Both the position numbers and the translations under genes were made by a program. 64,000 nucleotides of DNA from JBNKHH01 sp050290245. Its GTDB lineage: Bacteria; Pseudomonadota; Alphaproteobacteria; Rhodobacterales; Rhodobacteraceae. Below are positions 43,797 through 51,585 of this stretch, piece after piece. The notes beneath the pieces were generated by a model. That model made no database searches. It was given only the letters and a program-made list of their open reading frames with translations, and was not told the origin of the DNA. Position 1 is the stretch's first letter. The number at the start of each line of letters is the position of its first letter. The stretch lies in NCBI GenBank assembly GCA_050290245.1, contig JBNKHH010000064.1:1-64000 (forward strand), given 5' to 3'.

Positions 43797-44483
43797 ATGA
43801 AACTCTTTGTCGGCCTTGGCAATCCGGGCGCAAAATACGCGGGCAACCGCCACAACATCGGCTTCATGGCCGTGGACCAGATCGCCTCGGATCACGGCTT
43901 TGGCCCATGGCGGACCAAGTTCCAGGGCCTGGTCAGCGAAGGGCGTCTGGGGTCCGAGAAAGTTGTTCTCCTAAAGCCCGAAACCTACATGAACAACTCC
44001 GGCCAGTCGGTCGGTGAAGCGATGCGGTTCTACAAGCTGACGCCCGCCGACGTCACGGTCTTCCATGACGAAATCGATCTCGCGCCCGGCAAGCTGCGCG
44101 TCAAGCAGGGCGGCGGGCACGCGGGCCACAACGGCCTTCGCTCGCTCCACGCCCATATCGGAGACGCCTATACACGAGTCCGTATGGGCGTCGGACATCC
44201 CGGCCACAAAGACGCTGTGCCGGTCTACGTGCTCAAAGACTTTTCCAAGGCAGATCAGAAGTGGCTCGATGACATGCTGCGCGGCATCGCCGACGGGGCG
44301 CTCCACCTGGCCGAAGGCGATTCCGGCAGGTTCCAGAATGCCGTCGCACTACGCCTAAATCCGCCCCGTTCGTCGACCAGCCACAAGTCCACGGCCGATC
44401 CTGCACCTCCACGCAAACCTGGACCACAACCCGAAGACGACACACGCAGCCCGCTGCAAAAGCTCGTCGACAAGTTCCGCTGA
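43797..44483 (+). CDS. pth: peptidyl-tRNA hydrolase
   Basis: A 228-residue peptidyl-tRNA hydrolase that recycles tRNA from dropped-off peptidyl-tRNA. LFVGLGNPGAKYAGNRHNIGF holds the catalytic His, KPETYMNNSGQSV and VFHDEIDLAPGKLRVKQGGGHAGHNGLRS the substrate and catalytic Asp residues. After residue 185 there is a charged, Pro-rich extension of about 40 residues beyond the core enzyme, as in other alphaproteobacteria. A GAAAGGAG site precedes the start. Confidence 0.97.
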   Translation: MKLFVGLGNPGAKYAGNRHNIGFMAVDQIASDHGFGPWRTKFQGLVSEGRLGSEKVVLLKPETYMNNSGQSVGEAMRFYKLTPADVTVFHDEIDLAPGKLRVKQGGGHAGHNGLRSLHAHIGDAYTRVRMGVGHPGHKDAVPVYVLKDFSKADQKWLDDMLRGIADGALHLAEGDSGRFQNAVALRLNPPRSSTSHKSTADPAPPRKPGPQPEDDTRSPLQKLVDKFR

Positions 44484-44496
44484 AATCGCCGTGCCG

Positions 44497-45504
44497 ATGA
44501 CCGTCCCCCAGGCCTTCGCCTTTCAGGCTGACGCTTGTCACAGCCTTGGTTCACCTTTCATGGGGCAGTTGATGGCGCTGTTCGCCAGCCGGCTGACCCC
44601 CGGCACGCCTGTCGCCGACCGGGTCCTCGGCTGGCAGGGTGATCCCTCGCCCTATGCCGACAGCGTTCCTTTGCGCCTGGCCGGTGCGCTGCACGCGCTC
44701 AGGATCGAAGAACTTGCCCTGACTGCGGCATACCCGCCCGCCAGGACCGACGACGATACGCTCTGGTCCGCGATCGAGCACGCTATCTACCATCACTCGG
44801 ACAGCATCCTGTCATGGCTCGACAGCCCGCCCCAGACCAACGAGGTTCGCCGCGCCGCCGCCATTCTCGCAGGGCTGGCAGCGATTCACGCTGACGATGA
44901 TCGCCCGGTTGATCTTGTCGAACTTGGCGCCAGCGGCGGCCTGAACCTAAGGGCCGACCGCTTTCGCCTCGAAACGCCAGACGCCAACCTTGGCCCGGCC
45001 GACGCCCGCGTCATCCTAACGCCCGAATGGCGCGGCCCGCCGCCCCCAGCGGCTCTGCCCACAGTGGTCGGTCGCGACGGTGTCGACCTCAATCCAATCG
45101 AGGCAACAACCCCGGAGGGAAGGCTGCGGCTCCTCGCCTATCTCTGGCCTGACCAGGCAGATCGTCAGGCCCGCACCCGCGCTGCCATCCGCGAAGCCCG
45201 TGAGACCCCGGCAACCCTTGCCGCTGCCGATGCGGGCGCCTGGCTGGAAACCCGGCTCGCCCATGGCAATCCCGACCACCTGACAGTCGTCTTTCACACC
45301 GTTGCCTGGCAATACTTTCCCGATTCTACCAAGGAACGTGCCGTCAAGGCTATGGAGTCGTCGCGCTTTCCTCTTGCTCGGCTGGCTATGGAGGCAGACG
45401 GTGGTACCGGTGCGGCCCTCATGCTCACACGTTATCCGTCAGGCGACTCAAAAATGCTGGGGCGGGCGGACTTTCATGGACGCTGGATCGAATGGAACGA
45501 TTGA
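44497..45504 (+). CDS. DUF2332 family protein
   Basis: A 335-residue cytoplasmic protein of DUF2332. The N-terminal part reads FQADACHSLGSPFMGQLMALFA, VDLVELGASGGLNLRADRF resembles a nucleotide/SAM-type glycine loop, and VFHTVAWQYFP is conserved near the end. It looks like a class I methyltransferase-like fold, but activity is unknown. Start ATG 44497 is preferred; GTG at 44491 is in frame. It lies 13 bases after pth on the same strand. Confidence 0.85.
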   Translation: MTVPQAFAFQADACHSLGSPFMGQLMALFASRLTPGTPVADRVLGWQGDPSPYADSVPLRLAGALHALRIEELALTAAYPPARTDDDTLWSAIEHAIYHHSDSILSWLDSPPQTNEVRRAAAILAGLAAIHADDDRPVDLVELGASGGLNLRADRFRLETPDANLGPADARVILTPEWRGPPPPAALPTVVGRDGVDLNPIEATTPEGRLRLLAYLWPDQADRQARTRAAIREARETPATLAAADAGAWLETRLAHGNPDHLTVVFHTVAWQYFPDSTKERAVKAMESSRFPLARLAMEADGGTGAALMLTRYPSGDSKMLGRADFHGRWIEWND

Positions 45505-45919
45505 CTGCACAAACCAGCAAAATTCGACAAGAGGGGTAAACAAGATCGAAAAGGACGACTCAATCAACGTTCTCGGCCACCCGCTCGAGCCATGCTCGCA
45601 CGACCCGATGACCGGATATTTCCGCGACGGGGCCTGCAATACCTGCGCCCAGGACAACGGTCGCCACACGGTCTGCGCGGTCATGACGGCCGAATTCCTG
45701 GCCTATTCAAAATACCTGGGCAACGACCTATCCACCCCAAGACCCGAATTCGACTTTCCTGGACTGAAGCCCGGAGACCAATGGTGCCTCTGCGCCAGCC
45801 GCTTTCTGCAGGCCGTCGACGAGGGCGTGGCTCCGCAAATCCAACTCTCCTCGACGCACCAGAAGACTCTGGAAGTCGTACCTCTGAACGTCCTCGCCGA
45901 ACATGCAGTGACGGATTAA
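45476..45919 (+). CDS. DUF2237 family protein
   Basis: The conserved DUF2237 domain runs from INVLGHPLEPCSHDPMTGYF to the C-terminus, with FPGLKPGDQWCLCASRF and conserved Cys residues. Function unknown. The domain proper begins near 45545, but the only ATG in frame is at 45476, inside the end of the DUF2332 gene (29-base overlap), with a GGCGGA site. A strong GAGGGG site at 45531-45536 instead faces an ATC codon at 45545, so the true start may be non-canonical. Total length is 147 residues from the ATG or 124 from the ATC. Confidence 0.8.
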   Translation: MDAGSNGTIDCTNQQNSTRGVNKIEKDDSINVLGHPLEPCSHDPMTGYFRDGACNTCAQDNGRHTVCAVMTAEFLAYSKYLGNDLSTPRPEFDFPGLKPGDQWCLCASRFLQAVDEGVAPQIQLSSTHQKTLEVVPLNVLAEHAVTD

Positions 45920-46404
45920 TCGGTGTCGTTCTCGACCAACTCGTCGATGAACAAGCTCAAAAGCTGAGGCCTGCCGCTCACCCCCGCCTTGCGGTAAATT
46001 GAGTTAGTCTGCGCCTTGATGGTGCCCTCGCTGACCGAGCGGAACCCGGCAATGTCCTGAGTAGAAAATCCCTTTATCGCGAACATGGCGACATCGCGCT
46101 CCGCCGCAGTCAGAGACCAATCCTCGAAACGTTCTTCAAGCACATCGCGGAACGCCCCCTGCGCGCGCCGCAGAGCCTCTTCTGCCTGTCTCGTCCTTCG
46201 ACGCGATTGCTTTAGGGCCAGGCCCGTGACGGCCACGCCGATAATCAGGCCAACAGCCGCTCCAACCTCGATCAATTCGACGAATGCCCAGCTCAGGGGC
46301 GCAACCGGCAGCCCCAAGACCGAAATCAGGATATCGGACACGAAAAACAACGCGCAGCCTGCCTGAAAGGCCAAGACCAGGGCCAGAAAAACTCGGCTGT
46401 TCAC
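45916..46404 (-). CDS. membrane-anchored LuxR-type HTH regulator
   Basis: A 162-residue protein with two N-terminal transmembrane helices (residues about 3-60), a charged coiled-coil-like linker (SRRRTRQAEEALRRAQ) and a C-terminal LuxR helix-turn-helix (SLTAAERDVAMFAIKGFST, then SVSEGTIKAQTNSIYRKAG). It lacks a receiver domain. It is the third gene after two acidic PepSY-type genes on the same strand, 40 bases downstream of the second, suggesting it controls or senses with them. It is convergent with the DUF2237 gene, with a four-base overlap. Confidence 0.85.
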   Translation of the reverse strand: MNSRVFLALVLAFQAGCALFFVSDILISVLGLPVAPLSWAFVELIEVGAAVGLIIGVAVTGLALKQSRRRTRQAEEALRRAQGAFRDVLEERFEDWSLTAAERDVAMFAIKGFSTQDIAGFRSVSEGTIKAQTNSIYRKAGVSGRPQLLSLFIDELVENDTD

Positions 46405-46444
46405 ACCAGGCCCCTCGCTACTTCACCCAGGACAAACCCCATGC

Positions 46445-46918
46445 TCAGCCGCTCGAGCCACTGCCGGAATTCTCGGAACCGGGACCACTATTATCGACCT
46501 CGTCATCGTCCGGTTCGTCGTCGTCCGGCTCGTCGTCATCATTTGAATCGTCGTCATATGAGTCATCGTAGGAATCGTCATCATATGAATCGTCATCGTA
46601 TTCCGAACCGGTGCCGTCATCGCCGCCTGAGCCGCTGCTCCCGGATCGCGGTGCCGTACTGTCGTCCGAGCTTCGCAGGAATCTGATGTAATCTCTCAGG
46701 ATCACACCGTTCACCGGATTGACAACGATCTCGCGCCGGGCATCGCTCTTGACGGCAACGAACCGCAACCTGCCAAGAAAGGTGCGGCTGATCGTGATCT
46801 CGCGATATCCATCGTCGCGCAAATCCAGAAGGATCCTATCGCGCACGGTGTCGCCAGCGGCCAGCGCCGGCGCAGTCACCAGGGACAGGAACAATATGAT
46901 CAGTAGACGTTTCAACAT
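46445..46918 (-). CDS. secreted PepSY-like protein with Asp-rich C-terminal tail
   Basis: A 157-residue protein with a signal peptide (residues about 1-20), a single PepSY-like domain (about 24-82: ILLDLRDDGYREITISRTF, then VVNPVNGVIL) and an acidic low-complexity tail of Asp/Ser/Tyr repeats ending in NSGPGSENSGSGSSG. The tail carries a large negative charge and could bind calcium or other cations. It shares the NSGPGS/NSGSGSS ending with the upstream gene, indicating related function. Location should be periplasmic or surface. Confidence 0.8.
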   Translation of the reverse strand: MLKRLLIILFLSLVTAPALAAGDTVRDRILLDLRDDGYREITISRTFLGRLRFVAVKSDARREIVVNPVNGVILRDYIRFLRSSDDSTAPRSGSSGSGGDDGTGSEYDDDSYDDDSYDDSYDDDSNDDDEPDDDEPDDDEVDNSGPGSENSGSGSSG

Positions 46919-46932
46919 TACCTCACAGAATT

Positions 46933-46963
46933 GGCGGACCCTGCTGTAATTGCAAGGTCCGCC
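46933..46963. repeat. inverted repeat downstream of the PepSY gene
   Basis: GGCGGACC (46933-46940) pairs with GGTCCGCC (46956-46963) over a 15-base loop. No U-tract follows on either strand. It lies in the 86-base gap between the two acidic PepSY genes, beside a second hairpin. Confidence 0.5.
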
Positions 46964-46968
46964 AGGGG

Positions 46969-46998
46969 GTGCTCCGATCTAGGGGGAGATCGGAGCAC
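46969..46998. terminator. strong hairpin between the two PepSY genes
   Basis: GTGCTCCGATCT (46969-46980) pairs perfectly with AGATCGGAGCAC (46987-46998) around a six-base loop, a 12-bp stem. It begins seven bases after the 47005-47709 gene stop on the minus strand. It lacks a U-tract, so it may be a weak terminator or mRNA-stabilising structure that sets the ratio of the two proteins. Confidence 0.5.
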
Positions 46999-47004
46999 GG
47001 GGGA

Positions 47005-47709
47005 TCAGTCGTCGCTAGAACCCGAACCACTGTTGTCGTCGTCATCATCGTCGTCATCCGAACCCGAGCCCGAATTGTCGTCATCGGCGTCGTCATCATC
47101 ATCATCATGGGAACCCGGACCCGAGTTGTCGTGGTCGTCGTCATCCTCGCCAAGGAAATCTTCGCTGCGCGAATCGATTTCCATCCCGCTTCTCCCCGCA
47201 TCGTCGCCCGCGGCTTCGATCTCACGTTTCAGGACCTCACCGGTCTCGCGATCCAGGATCAACTCGACCTTCTCGTTGCCTCGGATAGCCTCGACCTTCA
47301 CTTGCGTCGGGCCATTCTTGATTTCGAAGAACTCGTAGCCCTGGGCGCGCAGTTCGTCGATCACATCCTCCGTGGCTCCGCTCAGCGCGACGCCGCTTGC
47401 CTGAGCCGTGGCCTGAACAAAGTTGCGGTCGCGCTCGCGCACCTGCACGCCGGTTCGACCGGCCTCGCCAGCCTCGGCGCGCTCCTGCTCCTGCTTCAGG
47501 ATTTGACCGGTTTCGCGGTCATAGATCACCTCGATCTTCTGATCGCCACGAATGGCTTCAACCTTGACCTGGTTCAACCCGTTCTGAACCTCGATGAAGT
47601 CGAAACCCATCTCCTGATACTTTGCGACCACAGCGTCGGTGAACGGGTCAGCCTGGGCGGCAGTAAACCAAAGCGCGGCGGCGGCGGCGGCAGTTACGGT
47701 GCGATACAT
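47005..47709 (-). CDS. secreted protein with two PepSY domains and Asp-rich repeats
   Basis: A 234-residue protein with a signal peptide (residues about 1-20). Two PepSY domains follow: about 28-72 (YQEMGFDFIEVQNGLNQVKV, YDRETGQILKQE) and about 115-160 (LRAQGYEFFEIKNGPTQVKV, LDRETGEVLKRE). They are near-duplicates of each other. From residue about 185 the tail is almost pure Asp interrupted by NSGPGS/NSGSGS spacers. Such tails suggest cation binding outside the cell. It is the first gene of a three-gene series with another acidic PepSY gene and a membrane LuxR regulator. Confidence 0.85.
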   Translation of the reverse strand: MYRTVTAAAAAALWFTAAQADPFTDAVVAKYQEMGFDFIEVQNGLNQVKVEAIRGDQKIEVIYDRETGQILKQEQERAEAGEAGRTGVQVRERDRNFVQATAQASGVALSGATEDVIDELRAQGYEFFEIKNGPTQVKVEAIRGNEKVELILDRETGEVLKREIEAAGDDAGRSGMEIDSRSEDFLGEDDDDHDNSGPGSHDDDDDDADDDNSGSGSDDDDDDDDNSGSGSSDD

Positions 47710-47863
47710 GGTTAGTCCTCATTGTTGGGGCACGTGTTCGTGCTGGGATGCCCCCTCATCACCAACCCACACCCCGAACTCCATTGCCCCAAGGTTTAAT
47801 CGCCGTGCAATAAACCCACGACCAAGCGCCATAAACCCAGGGTATAGAGGGCCCAAAACGCAA

Positions 47864-47889
47864 AAAACCCGGCCAAAAGGCCGGGTTTT
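47864..47889. terminator. rho-independent terminator after the atp operon
   Basis: AAAACCCGGCC (47864-47874), an AAAA loop and GGCCGGGTTTT (47879-47889) form a perfect hairpin with T-rich flanks. It lies 20 bases after the atpF stop on the minus strand, and would terminate the F0 operon there. Confidence 0.9.
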
Positions 47890-47908
47890 CTGCTTGATCT
47901 TGGCTGGA

Positions 47909-48481
47909 TCAGTGCAGCTTGGCCTGAACCACCTGAATGGCGTCGTCGATCAGCGAACCAGCCTGCGCCGCGCTCATCTCCTTGGCGACAACCGCACCGG
48001 CAGCCTTGACGGCGATGGTGATAGCTTCGTCGCGCACCTTCTTGACTGCGCTTGCCTCGGCGGACGCGATCTGGTCCGCAGCGTTCTGCACCCGGCGCTC
48101 GATCGAAGCAGCCAGGTCGGCCTTGGCCTGTTCGGCCGCCTCCTTGGCGTTTTCCTTTGCAGCGGCGACGATGCGGTCGGCTTGCTCCTGCACTTCCAGC
48201 TGCTTGCGCTCATAGCTGGCCAAGAGCGACTGAGCCTCTTCACGCAGCGCGCGGGCTTCATCCAGTTCCGACTGAATACCCTCGGCCCGCTTGTCCAACA
48301 GACCCGTCAGGATCGACGGCACCTTGAACTTGATCAGCACGCCGACGAACAGGAAGAACGAAATGGCGACGATGAAGTCGGTGTTCGACAGCGAATAGAA
48401 TTCGCCCGAGAAAATGTTCTTCGTCGAGGCCATGGCCGGAGCGGCGGAAGTGGCAAAAAGGACGGTCAGTGTCTTTTTCAT
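47909..48481 (-). CDS. atpF: ATP synthase F0 subunit b
   Basis: A 190-residue b subunit of the peripheral stalk joining F0 to F1. An N-terminal hydrophobic stretch, a transmembrane helix (about 32-52, FIVAISFFLFVGVLIKF) and a long charged coiled-coil (about 65-165) are visible. It is the last gene of the minus-strand operon atpI-B-E-X-F, four bases after atpX, and is followed by the terminator. Confidence 0.95.
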   Translation of the reverse strand: MKKTLTVLFATSAAPAMASTKNIFSGEFYSLSNTDFIVAISFFLFVGVLIKFKVPSILTGLLDKRAEGIQSELDEARALREEAQSLLASYERKQLEVQEQADRIVAAAKENAKEAAEQAKADLAASIERRVQNAADQIASAEASAVKKVRDEAITIAVKAAGAVVAKEMSAAQAGSLIDDAIQVVQAKLH

Positions 48482-48485
48482 CGCC

Positions 48486-49052
48486 TTACCCCTTTACCTG
48501 AGCGGAAACAGCCGCGTCGACCTTGGCCGCATCCACATCGACGCCCAGGGCGTCAACGACGGCTTTGGCTGTGTCACGCGCAACCTCGGCAACCGCCTTT
48601 GCGGCGCCATCGCGGATTTCCGCGATCTTGGCTTCGCTTTCAGCCGTCCGTGCAGCGATCTCGGCATCCGCCTTCTGCAGCGCCAGGTCGACTTCGGCCT
48701 GCATCTCTGCCTTGGCCTCGTCTGCAATCCGGCCAGCCTCCGCGCGTGCATCCGCAAGCGCCTTCTCATAAGCCGCTTCGGCTTCCGCCGCCTTCAGCTT
48801 CAGCTCTTCGGCCGCCGCAATATCGTTCGTAATCGTCCCGCGCCGTTCGGCCAGGACCGCCGCGATGCGCGGCAAGGCCACCTTGGACAGCACCAGGTAG
48901 ATCACGATCAACGTCACGACCAACCAGAAGATCTGGTTGCCAAACGTCGAGAAATCCAGCTGCGGCATGCCCGCCGATTCGGCCGCATGGCCCGCTGCTT
49001 CGGCGGCACCGTGCGCAGCTTCGGCTGCGTGGCTTTCAGTTTCCGTCGCCAT
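48486..49052 (-). CDS. atpX: ATP synthase F0 subunit b'
   Basis: A 188-residue b' subunit, paired with b in photosynthetic and related alphaproteobacteria. An Ala/His/Glu-rich N-terminus (residues 1-28) precedes one transmembrane helix (about 40-60, FGNQIFWLVVTLIVIYLVLS) and a long coiled-coil rich in Ala/Glu/Lys. It lies between atpE and atpF. Presence of both b and b' marks the typical Rhodobacterales F0 operon. Confidence 0.95.
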   Translation of the reverse strand: MATETESHAAEAAHGAAEAAGHAAESAGMPQLDFSTFGNQIFWLVVTLIVIYLVLSKVALPRIAAVLAERRGTITNDIAAAEELKLKAAEAEAAYEKALADARAEAGRIADEAKAEMQAEVDLALQKADAEIAARTAESEAKIAEIRDGAAKAVAEVARDTAKAVVDALGVDVDAAKVDAAVSAQVKG

Positions 49053-49128
49053 AGCGACCTCCTCAAACCTTTTTCAGACTACCCCGTGCCCCACCTCGGG
49101 GCACGGCGCACGTAAGGATGTCGGGGTC

Positions 49129-49365
49129 TTAGACGGCGAACATCAAGAGAAGCGCAACAAGGAACGAGAAGATCCCCAGGGCTTCCGAGAACGCGATACC
49201 GATGAACATCGTCGCGGTTTGGCCACCAGCGGCCGAAGGATTGCGCAGAGCGCCCGACAGGAAGTTGCCAACAACGTGGCCCACACCGACAGCAGCACCG
49301 CCCATGCCCGTACAGGCCAGACCAGCACCGATGTAAGCTCCCATTTGTACGACGTCACCTTCCAT
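49129..49365 (-). CDS. atpE: ATP synthase F0 subunit c
   Basis: A 78-residue proteolipid with two transmembrane helices joined by a polar loop (ALRNPSA). The proton-carrying Glu is in the second helix within AFSEALGIFS (residue about 60). Multiple copies form the rotor ring. It sits 60 bases after atpB with a separate ribosome site (AAGGAGAATTC). Confidence 0.97.
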   Translation of the reverse strand: MEGDVVQMGAYIGAGLACTGMGGAAVGVGHVVGNFLSGALRNPSAAGGQTATMFIGIAFSEALGIFSFLVALLLMFAV

Positions 49366-49425
49366 TTGAATTCTCCTTACGTTGGAAGTGTCAGGTTTGA
49401 GCCGGTCACCCGGCCCGAGTTCGAA

Positions 49426-50184
49426 TTAGTGATGCGGATGAAGCGCGTCCTTCAGGTACACGCATGTCAGGATCGCAAAGACATAGGCCTGGATAAAGGC
49501 GACAAGCACCTCCAGCGCATAGATCGCGGTGATGGCCAGGACCGACACAGGGGCAATCCACAGGATGCCTGCGAAGGTCGCGAACACCTTGATCACCGCG
49601 TGGCCGGCCATCATGTTGCCGGCAAGTCGGATCGAATGGCTGACAGGACGCACGAAATAACTGATCACCTCGATGATCGCCAGCACCGGACGCAGCACCA
49701 GCGGCGCGCTCGAAATCCAGAAGACGCTCAGGAAACCGGCGCCGTTCTTGACAAAACCCAGGATGGTTACCGACAGGAATACCGCCACGGCCATAACCGC
49801 AGTCACCGCGATGTGGCTGGTCGTCGTAAAGGCCAGCGGCAACAGGCCGAGAAAGTTGGCGAAGACGATGAACATGAACAGGGTCATGATATAGGGGAAG
49901 TACTTCAGGCCGTCCTTGCCCGCGACGTCTTCGACCATCTTGTAAACGAAGCCATAGGCCAGTTCGGCGATCGACTGAATGCGGCTTGGCACCAGAGCGC
50001 GGCCGCGTGTGCCTAGAACAAGAAGTCCGACAACGCAGAGGACCGCCAGGACCATCCAGAAAGTCACGTTGGTGATCGTGAACATGCCAACCGGTCCGTC
50101 ACCGAACAAGGGTTTCACGATGAACTGATCCATCGGGTGGAATGCCAGCCCGCCTTCTTCCGCGCCGTGTGCTTCTGTTGCCAC
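49426..50184 (-). CDS. atpB: ATP synthase F0 subunit a
   Basis: A 252-residue a subunit forming the proton half-channels. The essential Arg lies in FVRPVSHSIRLAGNMMAGH (residue about 190), and the C-terminal helix ends VYLKDALHPHH. Both possible starts are GTG: 50184, directly after the atpI stop with GGGGA five bases upstream, or 50214, which would overlap atpI by 29 bases. I prefer 50184, giving VATEAHGAEEGG as the N-terminus. Confidence 0.95.
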   Translation of the reverse strand: MATEAHGAEEGGLAFHPMDQFIVKPLFGDGPVGMFTITNVTFWMVLAVLCVVGLLVLGTRGRALVPSRIQSIAELAYGFVYKMVEDVAGKDGLKYFPYIMTLFMFIVFANFLGLLPLAFTTTSHIAVTAVMAVAVFLSVTILGFVKNGAGFLSVFWISSAPLVLRPVLAIIEVISYFVRPVSHSIRLAGNMMAGHAVIKVFATFAGILWIAPVSVLAITAIYALEVLVAFIQAYVFAILTCVYLKDALHPHH

Positions 50185-50185
50185 G

Positions 50186-50515
50186 TCAGTCCCCTTCACT
50201 TTCGTCACCGGCACCCTCGGGCGCCTGCATTTCCTTGGCGGTTCGCATCATCGTTTTGATGCCCGCCGCAAATCCCAACAGCGTGAACACGATCAACAGC
50301 CACGGCAAAGTGCCAAAAACCGCGTCCAGCCCGTATCCCATCGCAAAGCCGATCCCCAGCCCTGCAACCAGTTCGATCACCATGCGCCACGCCTGACTGG
50401 CCTGCGAATAATGCTCGTCCTGGTGACGCTTCGACACTTCCGGAGCGCGCTTTTCGGCCAGTTTCGCCTCCAGCGCCTCCAACCGATCTCGTCTTTCCTG
50501 ATCGGTCTCGGCCAT
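50186..50515 (-). CDS. atpI: AtpI / AtpZ-type F0 assembly protein
   Basis: A 109-residue membrane protein first in the F0 operon. Charged N-terminal residues (1-45) are followed by two transmembrane helices (about 50-95, VIELVAGLGIGFAMGYGLD and LLIVFTLLGFAAGIKTMM), typical of AtpI, which helps assemble the c-ring. The Met at 50515 was chosen (MAETDQERRDRLEALE). A promoter with 17-bp spacing lies 30 bases upstream. Confidence 0.92.
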   Translation of the reverse strand: MAETDQERRDRLEALEAKLAEKRAPEVSKRHQDEHYSQASQAWRMVIELVAGLGIGFAMGYGLDAVFGTLPWLLIVFTLLGFAAGIKTMMRTAKEMQAPEGAGDESEGD

Positions 50516-50544
50516 GCCAAAGCCCCCATAAGAACTTCCGCGCC

Positions 50545-50573
50545 TGTCTATGAACGAAGGGGGCATGAGTCAA
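50545..50573 (-). promoter_or_regulatory. probable promoter of the atpIBEXF operon
   Basis: On the minus strand TTGACT (50573-50568) and TAGACA (50550-50545) are separated by exactly 17 bases. This predicts a start near 50538 and a leader of about 23 bases to the atpI start at 50515. It is the only good sigma70-type pair upstream of atpI. Confidence 0.6.
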
Positions 50574-50704
50574 GCGGCGGGCGGTCGCAGGCCAACGTGA
50601 CCCAAGCTAATGATATATAGCGATAATATTTTGCCCTTAGCCCCGCACGCACCGATCTGTTCGCCCCGCCCATATTCAACCGAATGGTTGAAGGTTTGGC
50701 GCCC

Positions 50705-50775
50705 TCTTTCATCGGCCCCAAAATATCCCCGGGGGAGTCGACCTCTGGCCGACGGCGGCAGCGCCCCCAGGTCCA
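50705..50775 (+). repeat. dispersed intergenic repeat, degenerate copy C
   Basis: This stretch has TTTCATCGGCCCCAAAATAT, CCCCGGGGGAGTCG, a central GC-rich part and a closing GCGCCCCC. It follows the same block order as copy B (31731-31814), but the central hairpin is imperfect. Boundaries are approximate. Confidence 0.5.
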
Positions 50776-50961
50776 CTCGCCGCCGGGATGTGACGCACCG
50801 ACGTGGTGCCGACCCAGAACCGAAGGAGCTTTTTCTTCGGCTCTCAGAGACCTAAACCTGCTTCAGCAGCAATTGCCGCGTAGCGCCGTACAGCTACTCG
50901 CCCTTCACAAAAGCCAGCTTTCAGTTGACGTGGCTCGCTGCGCGGCGTCAGATACCCCGCC

Positions 50962-51288
50962 ATGATCACGCTCGACACCATATTCGCCGCCCTCGCCGAC
51001 CCGACCCGGCGTGCGATCCTGTCGATGCTTTTGGAAGACGACATGGCCGTCACCGACGTGGCAGAGCCCTTCGAGATGTCACTGGCCGCAATTTCCAAGC
51101 ACTTGGGGGTGCTGACCCGAGCCGGGCTAATAAGCCAGGAGAAACGGGGGCGTGTGACGTGGTGCAAGCTGGAGCCGAAAACCCTCAAGGACGCCAGCGT
51201 CTGGATGCAGGGGTTTGGCCAGTTCGAGCCCGTCGACCTGGATGCCTTCGAGGCCTTCCTGGCGCAGGAATTGTCTGACCCAGACTAA
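50962..51288 (+). CDS. ArsR/SmtB family transcriptional regulator
   Basis: A 108-residue winged-helix regulator. DTIFAALADPTRRAILSML starts the domain and MSLAAISKHLGVLTRAGLISQEKRGR is the recognition helix and wing. No CXC metal-binding motif is present, so it is unlikely to be a classical metal sensor; it looks like the phosphonate/SRPBCC-partner subgroup, but no SRPBCC gene is adjacent. Function unknown. Confidence 0.9.
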   Translation: MITLDTIFAALADPTRRAILSMLLEDDMAVTDVAEPFEMSLAAISKHLGVLTRAGLISQEKRGRVTWCKLEPKTLKDASVWMQGFGQFEPVDLDAFEAFLAQELSDPD

Positions 51289-51365
51289 ATTTCGTTCACA
51301 ATTCAGGGCTTTGCAGAATCGTGGGCTTGGCCTATCGTCCTGCGCGAGGGGCAAAAGGAGACACG

Positions 51366-51584
51366 ATGCGTTATTTTCTCGCCCTGGCCTCACTCGGTTT
51401 CTTCGGATGGCTCGGCTATACCGCCGCCTTCGGCGCCCTGCCATCGGCGTCCACGATCACCTCTTTGAAATGGTTCCTGGAATCCGTGCTACCAACGGTC
51501 GGACACGGCCTCACGGGTGCGCTCATCTTTTCCATCGGAATAGCCTTCGCCTGGCTCTTTCTCAGACGAACCGAAACCAACTGA
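51366..51584 (+). CDS. small two-helix membrane protein
   Basis: A 72-residue protein with two hydrophobic helices (about 3-22 and 45-66) separated by a short Ser/Thr-rich loop and ending in a basic LRRTETN tail. AAGGAGA lies just upstream of the Met, a strong ribosome site. No family recognised. It is convergent with the LysR gene, whose stop is two bases away. Confidence 0.65.
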   Translation: MRYFLALASLGFFGWLGYTAAFGALPSASTITSLKWFLESVLPTVGHGLTGALIFSIGIAFAWLFLRRTETN

Positions 51585-51585
51585 C

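Larger units (their letters stand above)
50516..50961. other. intergenic region upstream of atpI and arsR, no protein gene
   Basis: A 446-base gap between divergent atpI and the ArsR gene. It holds the atp promoter (50545-50573), a perfect small hairpin (TTCAACC-GAAT-GGTTGAA, 50675-50692) and a degenerate copy of the dispersed repeat (about 50705-50775). I see no protein-coding evidence; short frames here lack family resemblance. Confidence 0.7.

Noticed and set aside
46445..47200. GAT/GTC-rich repetitive DNA considered as CRISPR or tandem repeat
   Set aside because: The repetition follows codons of Asp-rich tails in two real genes; there are no direct repeats with unique spacers.
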